Of a DNA stretch of 64,000 nucleotides, positions 57,161 to 64,000 are shown in pieces. The stretch's first letter is position 1; the number at the start of each line of letters is the position of its first letter. A model generated the notes under the pieces. That model was not told the DNA's origin. It was given only the letters and a program-made list of their open reading frames with translations, and searched no databases. The position numbers and the translations under genes were made by a program. The DNA comes from Metallyticus violacea (taxonomy: Eukaryota; Arthropoda; Insecta; Mantodea; Metallyticidae): the NCBI GenBank assembly GCA_030762175.1, contig CM060831.1, positions 96,983,501 through 97,047,500 of the forward strand, written 5' to 3'.

Positions 57161-58457
57161 CAGGTGTGATAAAAATAACGGCAATATTCTTTTTCTTAAA
57201 CAATATTTATTCATCAACATCAATTATGTCCCCTTCAAACTAATCCCCTCAGGATATAATGCACTTGTGCCAGCTCTTTTTTCAATCTTGGAAGCACTTC
57301 TGGAACTCGCTTTTCGTATGCCCTTCAGCTCCTTCAGCGATTGTGTTTTTACCTCATCAATGGTGGCAAAACGTCGTTCTTTCATGGTTTTCTTCAGCCT
57401 CGGGAATAGAAGAAGTCGCAGGGGGCCATGTCCGGCGAATATGGTGGCTGAAACAACGTAACGGTTTTGTTTTTTGCCAAAAAATCACGAGCAAGCGGTG
57501 AGGTGTGAGCAGAGGCATTATCGTGATGCAATTTCCACAAGTGGATTTGCCTCAAATCTGGTCGTTTTCGTCGGATTGCATTACGAAATTGGCGTATTAT
57601 TTCCAGGTAACATTCCTTGTTGACCGTACGACCATATGGCAGGAGCTCATGATGCACTATGTCATTGAAATCGAAGAAAACAGTGAGAAGCGACTTTTTT
57701 TCGGTCTTGACTCTTCAGGCGGCTTCCATTGGGACAATTGGGTCTTGGTTTCAACGTCATACTCATGCACCCATGTTTCGTCACCGGTTATAACCCTTTC
57801 AAGGAATTCTGGATCGTTATTGACTTCATTCAGCAATTCCTGAGGGACGTCTATGCGACGCCGTTTTTGCTCGAAATTCAACAATCGCGGAACAAACTTT
57901 GCTGCCACACGTTTCATACCCAAAACACTGAAAAAAAAAAAAAAAAAAAAAAAAATCTCGGCATGAACCAAATGATATACCGACATTATCAGTAGCCTCT
58001 CTGATAGTGATTCGGCGATTTTCCAGAATCATTTTCTTCATTTCTTTGACGTTATTGATGTGCTAGGACGTCCAGGACGATAGTAATCTTCAACGTCTTC
58101 ACGGCCTTCTTTGAAACGTCTGTACCACTCGTAAGCTCTTGTCATGCTCATAGTAGATTTACTAAAAGCCACAGTCAATATTTGGAATACTTTATTGCAC
58201 TTTATTCCATTTTTCAAGCAAAATTTAATGCAAATTCTTTGATCCATCTTTTTCGAAATTAAAAAATCGCCGAGCACACCAAAACACGTCTAACCTTATC
58301 AACTGTCAACAACGAACTAAACATTCAAAACAGCTGAAAACGCCAACATTGGTCGGAAACATGTGTACCAACAATCTAAAAAAAAATATATTGGAAATGG
58401 AATTTATGAACCTCGCTAAATAAGAAAATTGCCGCTATTTTTTTTATCACATCTCGT
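57161..58457 (-). mobile_element. mariner element, nearly full length, disabled
   Basis: About 1.3 kb with inverted ends: GTGTGATAAAAATAACGGCA at the left (57164) and, reversed, GATGTGATAAAAAAAATAGC at the right. The minus-strand transposase runs from MDQRICIKFCLKNGIKCNKV (near 58244) through the helix-turn-helix, AYEWYRRFKEGREDVED and RPGRPSTS, ENRRITIREATDNVGISFGS, RVAAKFVPRLLNFEQKRRR, the first catalytic motif VITGDETWVHEYD, HHDNASAH and, 34 residues on, YSPDMAPCDFF. All three Asp residues are present (DD34D). Damage: a frameshift after PSTS, a run of 25 A at 57930-57954 inside the coding part, a deletion of about nine codons near RPKKS, and a frameshift after CDFF. Confidence 0.92.
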
Positions 58458-58459
58458 AT

Positions 58460-59310
58460 ACTGGTGCATGAGTAGACACAGGGCATGCCTTGCTCTTTCT
58501 TTTATCAGATTTGTTCTGGGTCAATTTCTTCAATCTCTACGTCATGATACGTGAGGTATCTTTCTTGAAGCTTTGCTTGACAATGAATGCCTTGTAGCAC
58601 TACAGAATCACTCGTTCCAGCTAACTTTGTCTAAACGTGAGCGGCACTAGTATAGTTGTTTACAAGAAAACGTAGATGATTACTAGAAGAGACAACGGCG
58701 GGGTCACAATGTTTAATGGAGATAGGAATTCTTATGCACTTAACTTAAACGCAGGGTTGCCACCTCCCGACAGGTAAGCAAGAACTGATAATTGAAGGCC
58801 TCGTTACCTGTTGTATCCTCCCACTTGTCTTCATTCCGCTCCATCTTGGCCTTATGGCTTAGAAATTTCGAAGCCCCTCTATATACCTATATGATACAAA
58901 TAGCATTGCAGCGATAAAATGAACACAGGTGAGTCATACAACAATTGCATTGAAATTATATACAATCTTGTCGGTTGTTTAATGTGCCGAAAGAGACAAC
59001 AATGCTAAACCAGTGTTCTGATCTTTCCGCAGCGATTGTATGTGCGACTTAGGCAGCTATTTACTGAATTCGCTATCGATAAAATAACCTGAAAGGGGTA
59101 ATATTTATATTTACCAAGTGTTTATATGAATTGTAAAAACAAAAGGCCCGTTCATCTCAGAAGGAAAGCGGACAACATCCTGTGTTGTCAAAAAATGTGA
59201 AAATGCACGAAAAGAATGAAGTGGAATTAAAATTCTTCCAAGGACCGACACGTGTGACCAAGATCGCTAAGGTATGAGGTATTTTTTTTAACAACATGGG
59301 AGAGTTCTTG
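58460..59310. other. mixed DNA, one small SINE B head fragment
   Basis: 59238-59276 reads GACACGTGTGACCAAGATCG then CTAAGG, a worn version of the SINE family B head. Nothing else is recognised. Confidence 0.45.
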
Positions 59311-59316
59311 CTGAGT

Positions 59317-60390
59317 GTATACTTTTTTGTACCTCTATTAATATAGGAGATAACGGGATAAAAGTTCGTTTTTGTAAATGATGCCAAATATATTTCATTC
59401 AAGAATACACAAAAGCTATACACTCTGTACCATTTTGGTAAAGAAAGCAGTAGATGTTTAAATGATAAATAATTCGCGACTTCTGTTATTTATAGCACTA
59501 GTGCATTTGTTTCACTAAATTATTTAACCTCTTCAAGGCACATTTAATCATTTCATAATGATCAATAAACAGTGAGTAATGCAACAGGATGGATTGTACT
59601 GTACAGTACTTGGATCTTGTTATTGTACTGTATTATTTACTGCAAGTCAAAAGTGAAATGACCCTTTGTAACACTGCAGTATTAGGACGCCCTAGATCGT
59701 TCTATTACTTCATCCCTCTCACGGCACCTGTGTGTACACGAATCGAAAACCATAAACAGAACTCCATCTATCTACCCTACATTGGGTAAGTAATTTGTAC
59801 AATCAGTGTATTAAACATTTCCGTTTTTTCAATAACTCTGAACTCTTACCCTTTGCACATCTACCAGTTAGTTGGCATGTCCGATCTCCGGATCTTACAC
59901 CACTAAACTTTTTATTTGGGGACGCTTCCTATCAAAATGTTCCGACAACACCAAAATTGATGTTTGTAGAGCCATCCAAGAGGAAGAAGTAGAACTCTTA
60001 GGGCGTCCTTCATCCCCAGAGTGGACTTGTGCCAATGGTCACATTTTGACCATGAGATATAAACGCTCTGTTTTGTAGGTAGTGGTAGTGCCATGGTGCT
60101 AAAAAAGGTCATTTTACTTCTGAATTGTGATAAATAATAATAAGATTCATGTGCTGTACATACAGTACAGCCCATCCTGTTGTATTCCTTAATGTTTATT
60201 GGTCAGTAAACAAGCCCTGAAGAAGAGAAATTATTAGTTAAACAAAAAATATAAGGAGTCACGCATTACTTATAATTTTCATATCTACTGTTTTCTTGAA
60301 TAAAAAGTACATGGTGTCATATAAAAAAAAAACTAAGCTCTAACCCTTATCACCCATATTAATGGAGATACAAAAAAATGCCCCCAGAGA
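59317..60390. mobile_element. long-inverted-repeat DNA element
   Basis: Two arms of about 375 and 310 bases face each other around a centre of about 385 bases. Matching words, left versus reversed right, from outside in: TTTTTTGTACCTCTATTAAT / TTTTTTGTATCTCCATTAAT; GAAAGCAGTAGATG / GAAAACAGTAGATA; TTTGTTTCACTAAA / TTTGTTTAACTAAT; GATCAATAAACAG / GACCAATAAACAT; CAACAGGATGGATTGTACTG / CAACAGGATGGGCTGTACTG; AAAAGTGAAATGACC / AGAAGTAAAATGACC. The left arm has an extra 35 or so bases near 59405-59440. On the plus strand the centre encodes a transposase fragment, VRSPDLTPLNFLFGD (59880-59923) and AIQEEEVELLG (59972-60004), the region of the third catalytic residue, where the expected Asp reads Asn. 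It is a decayed, internally deleted DDE transposon with unusually long arms. Confidence 0.75.
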
Positions 60391-60436
60391 AAATTTATTT
60401 TGGGTGGGCAAGATAAAAGGGATAGCTATATATACA

Positions 60437-61198
60437 GAAGTTGGCCAAAAAAAAAAAAAAAAAAAAAAAAAGGAAAGAAAAGAAAAGAAAACACACTTCA
60501 AGCAAAGAAAAAACTGTGTTAACGTAACAAAACTGAATGATGAGCACTAATCATCTAGACTTTTACAGTTACTTATGCAAAAGTCTTGGGTTGAAAACTT
60601 TCAACTTTGCTGTTTTAATAATACGACGTACGCTGGTTCAGCTAATCCCAGTCTCACGTGTACATTGCTTTGTAGATTTCTGCGGTGAGTGCTCAAAACA
60701 TTCCAAAACCATAGCCGAGGTCGCGGGGCTTGTTGCTGTGTGAGGTCTCCCAGATATGCATTTGTGAACATCGCATACGGTACCATGAGTCTCAAATTTG
60801 TCTCGAATAGTGCAATTGTTACTCGCGTCAGCGGTTCTGTTCTGTACACACGTCTCCATTGCCTTTGAACTTCAACAACATTCTCGGTTTTCTAATATCA
60901 CTTCAAAATTGCTTTCCGCTGTTCAATCTTTGGTTCATAATCTTTGGTTCATAATCTTTGGTTCATTTTGTTACAGCAACGCTAGCATAACTTAATGTGG
61001 GTTACATCTGTTTACAGAACATCATACGATAATCTTGGCTTCATTTGTTTATTATTGATTTACCCGTCACGTAGCAACGCTATCATAATGTATGTGAGTC
61101 ACATCTGTTTACAGAACATCTTACTACAGATTACTGTTGTTCAACTTTGAAATGTATTACTGTGAAAGTGTGTATACGTTTTTCAGTACCTTCTGTGC
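60437..61198 (-). mobile_element. DNA transposon family A, copy 4 (non-autonomous)
   Basis: Minus-strand copy. The right end (61158-61198) reads AAGTGTGTATACGTTTTTCA then GTACCTTCTG, a worn inverted repeat. The left end begins TTGGCC followed by an A run of 25 (60447-60471), where other copies have TGCCAAAAATG, so the repeat has been stretched by slippage. The transposase keeps CVQNRTADASN-type and HKCISGRPHTATSPATSAMV with EHSPQKS and ETGIS (60640-60859), then breaks; the core and most of the C terminus are missing. The start codon region is present three times in tandem (60925-60966). Confidence 0.85.
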
Positions 61199-61199
61199 T

Positions 61200-62105
61200 G
61201 AACTATATGTTAATATTTTCCCCCTATAATATAAGAACAATTAGGAAAGTATCGGCTGATTTAATTTGATGAGCGTTACATCTGTTGCCTCTGATGGTAC
61301 GAAACTTCATTTGATTAAGTCAATCCTTGTAAGTTGAATAAAACTAATGTCAGCAATTAGATATATCTTAATTTTTTGTGAAGATTCGTTTTACAAACCC
61401 ATCCCTTATTCCTAATTTAAATTCACAGAGAGTATGCACAATTGACTTGAATATAACGATTTTCATTTGATGGCATTACACGACTCTCTTCTACTGCATA
61501 TGAAATGGGAAAAGAGCAAAAAGTCGACAAGGGCATGACGGACGTACTGGCCTATTATTGTGACCGCAACGGAGATGACAGGTGGCGGACCGAACAAAGA
61601 CGATGGGAGGAAGTCCGTCGCAGCAGTCATCTGGGACTCGTGATGATGCTCCCACACAAGAGCGACCCAAGTGTATGTTTCTTTTGTGATCTGTAGAGCA
61701 ACAGCATCTATGACAGTGGGACTCGGAAGCAGCTGGAAACAATAGTTTGTTGTAACATTCTATATGTACTTTATAAATACGTTTTATGCATGGGTCGTAG
61801 ACCGTACATGTTTAAGTATGATGCACCTTTAGAAAGAGGAACAAATAATAATACAAATAAAGCAATATCAAATAAACGTAAAATGGGAAGAACGATATTT
61901 ACAGGTAAAACATATACCATATTAGTTATAATTATGCTATTTATTGCGTTCTAACCAAACAACAAATTACTTCTAGCTTCGTGCACTTTGGCCAGGAAAA
62001 TGCCCATATTCACCATTTAGTGTGGTTTGCAAACAGATCCCAGTAAGCCAATCATCCTCTAATTGCCTTAAAACATTTTCAGCAACAGCGTTTTCTCTTT
62101 GCCAG
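61200..62105. other. mixed DNA, overlapping short frames
   Basis: A GC-richer patch at 61500-61740 is open on both strands (63 codons plus, 83 codons minus). The minus frame is rich in Cys and His but lacks a regular zinc-finger spacing. I recognise neither. Confidence 0.4.
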
Positions 62106-62109
62106 AATG

Positions 62110-63765
62110 TACCCATTGCTCATCCCCTCTAAAAAAGGAGCAAATTCTTCTACTATAACTATCCGTCACCAACCTCCCTGTCTAAACAAGGCCATTCCTG
62201 ATCTCAGCTTTCTCCCTAGAAAGAGCACATATACCTCTTTACCCCAGGTTAATTTAATTTCATTCGATAGGCTCAAGGAGACTTTCGTGTTACATCCTGC
62301 CTCGATTTTCTGCCTGCTGATACATCTAGCCTTGTTCTAACCTTCTTCCGTGTGTTTTTATTATTTGCATTGCCTCGTTGTCGTATTGAACTCAGGTCAA
62401 TTCCTCTTTCCACCTCTGCAGCCCAAAACGATTGTGATATATTTTGCAACTGGTGTCTATAACATTTAGCGCGAAGCGTGGATTGACTTTGTGTATTAGT
62501 CTAAGGCAGTGTTTCACCGTCCTTGTTTTACTATTAACCGTATCTTCAAAACACCCACTTCCCTTATGACCACAGAGTTTGATGTTCTTTAAGAGAGCTC
62601 GAGCACTCTTTTCCAAAAATCCGCTTGAATTTTATTTATATGTGAGTTGTATCCCGTCCTAATATTTCACTTTCATATCACAGAATGGACTTAATTATAA
62701 CATTGTACATCCTCTCTAGTGTATTTCTAATGAAACGCGAGTGAGAAAACATAGTAACTCATTTAGTTGACCTCGTGCTTTATAATTAATAACAGATAAG
62801 CGCCTATTCCATTTCTCACTCATATTAAAGGCTACTCCTACATAACAAAAGTTTAACATTTCAAAATGTTGTATTTTTGGTCAACTGTAGTACCATTTTT
62901 CTTGTCTGCCATACACATAGCCATTTTTAAGATATTGTTTTGGTTTTTTTAACATTTACTATCAGGCAACGCTCTTCTGGAATGTGAATGCCTTTCTGCA
63001 AACCATCTCTTGTTAGAAATAAAATAATTAGATCGTCAGCATTCAGTCCACTTCGGAGACATTCATTTTCTCCGCTACCAGGGCATCCGAAGGCATTAAT
63101 CGATAAATAAATTAAACAATAGTGGATATAGGCGAACTCCTCTACTGGTTGATCTACACTACGATATACTATTTTGGTCTATCTTAACACCGAATTTCAT
63201 TCACATCGCTGTATATTTGCATCAGAAATTTTTATCATTTCGTTGAGTCTCCAACCTTTCTGACTAAGTTTTACCCACAAGGCGTCTCTCTGAACTCTGT
63301 CAAAGGATTTTTAAAATCAATAAATACACTGTATAATCCACCACCTTTAGTTGTGATGTTTATATCTATGAGGGTCTTTAAAACGAATATAATGTCCACC
63401 GTAGAATATCCTATCCTGAAACCTGCTTGATAAGTAGATATTTTATTGTATTCTTTAACCCGCCCCCTTAATCGATCATACAGAATCTTGCAGTATACTT
63501 ACCTAACACAGAAAATAGTGATATATCCCTGTAGTTCTCTGGACCTTGCCTTTAAATATCGCTATTGACCACACTTCTGGTTATCTTTCTCCATTAAATA
63601 ATTTATTAAATCGTTCCGCAGAACGTCTTTACTTCCGGCGATACTAAAGAGAATTTCATGAATTCAGCTGAAACACCCTCAATTCCAGGTGCTCTACCAT
63701 TTTTAAGCTTTTAATCGCTAATATAATTTCGTTTTTTGTTATTTCTCTGTCTAATATTAAACGCG
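62110..63765 (-). pseudogene. non-LTR reverse transcriptase, heavily decayed
   Basis: A second, unrelated LINE-type element on the minus strand. In order from 63765: ILDREITKNEIILAIKSLK, then one frame over NGRAPGIEGVSAEFMKF, KLYCKILYDRLRGRVKEYNK-like text with STYQAGFRIGYSTVDIIFVL (63400-63480), KTLIDINITTKGGGLYSVFI followed by DFK (first catalytic Asp region, about 63300), NADDLIILFLTRDGLQKG in place of FADD (near 63030), LIVNVKKTKTI, and the thumb region YVGVAFNMSEKWNRRL with LSVINYKARGQLNELLCFL (62760-62850). The C-terminal part includes KHCLRLI and FGLQRWKEEL near 62400-62500. Frames change many times and several stops occur. Layout and wording fit the jockey/CR1/R1-like side of non-LTR elements. 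The N-terminal endonuclease is not seen and may lie beyond the window. Confidence 0.8.
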
Positions 63766-63769
63766 GTTG

Positions 63770-64000
63770 GCAACAGTAAACAAATGAAACATGACGAAAA
63801 AATAAATGAATGCGTAGTGAAAGAATTAATTGCATTGATGGACACACAATGCATAAACGCGACTCTAAATAAAAATATTTAGCATCTGGAATTTAACTAG
63901 TATTTATATAAGTTTCCAACATACCACGGTAGGTCCATAAGTTTACGGACTCGCCGATAAGGATTGTAGCCTTCACAAAAGCCTTATCTGGTGTCATGCA
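63770..64000. other. window edge, nothing certain
   Basis: The last 70 bases, with TAGGTCCATAAGTTTACGGA and CTCGCC, look like the end of another DNA transposon, but only one side is in view. Confidence 0.3.

Noticed and set aside
61491..61742. Cys/His-rich minus-strand frame as a zinc-finger protein
   Set aside because: Cys and His spacing is irregular, and the other strand is open too. It is probably a GC-rich patch, not a finger domain.
1..64000. A bacterial-type gene cluster, defence island or biosynthetic operon
   Set aside because: There are no dense co-directional frames or ribosome-binding sites, and all recognisable coding sequence is eukaryotic transposon type.

Overview
This is nuclear DNA from an animal, almost certainly an insect. 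It is AT-rich, shows no operon-like gene packing, and contains no intact host protein gene that I can recognise. It is full of decayed mariner/Tc1-type DNA transposons, non-LTR retrotransposons and two families of tRNA-derived SINEs, separated by AT-rich DNA with many microsatellites. The repeat mix and the sparse coding content fit a large hemimetabolous insect genome; a cockroach or other Blattodea is my inference, not something the sequence proves.

Layout: 1-4 kb holds a mariner remnant, a SINE, and two further adjacent transposase fragments. 4-16.7 kb is mostly AT-rich DNA with SINE copies, a Tc1-like pseudogene (11.4-12.5 kb) and a perfect 51-bp tandem duplication. 16.7-21 kb carries two copies of one transposon family (here 'family A', a Tc1/mariner/IS630-like DDE element) around a 0.75-kb AT-rich minisatellite. 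21.9-23.1 kb is a large ACT trinucleotide array. 23-31 kb has many SINEs and a decayed multicopy arthropod gene of unknown function. 32.4-34.2 kb holds family A copy 3 and a related element with clear terminal inverted repeats. 34-44 kb is mainly AT-rich DNA with SINEs, a possible LTR-like promoter and a mariner remnant. 44.4-48.9 kb is the largest element, a nearly full-length but disabled non-LTR retrotransposon. 49.7-61 kb has a full-length SINE with a perfect target-site duplication, two mariners with visible inverted repeats, a long-inverted-repeat element and family A copy 4. 62.1-63.8 kb is a second, more decayed reverse-transcriptase element on the minus strand.

How the parts relate: SINEs cannot move by themselves and depend on the enzymes of non-LTR elements such as the two seen here, though no specific partner can be assigned. 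The four family A copies each carry a different internal deletion, as expected of non-autonomous derivatives driven by a full-length copy elsewhere. One copy keeps an open 165-residue frame that retains the DNA-binding part and has lost the catalytic core. I see no coherent new multi-gene system. The best leads are that DNA-binding-only frame, the 59.3-60.4 kb long-inverted-repeat element, and a few GC-rich islands that could be host exons or promoters.
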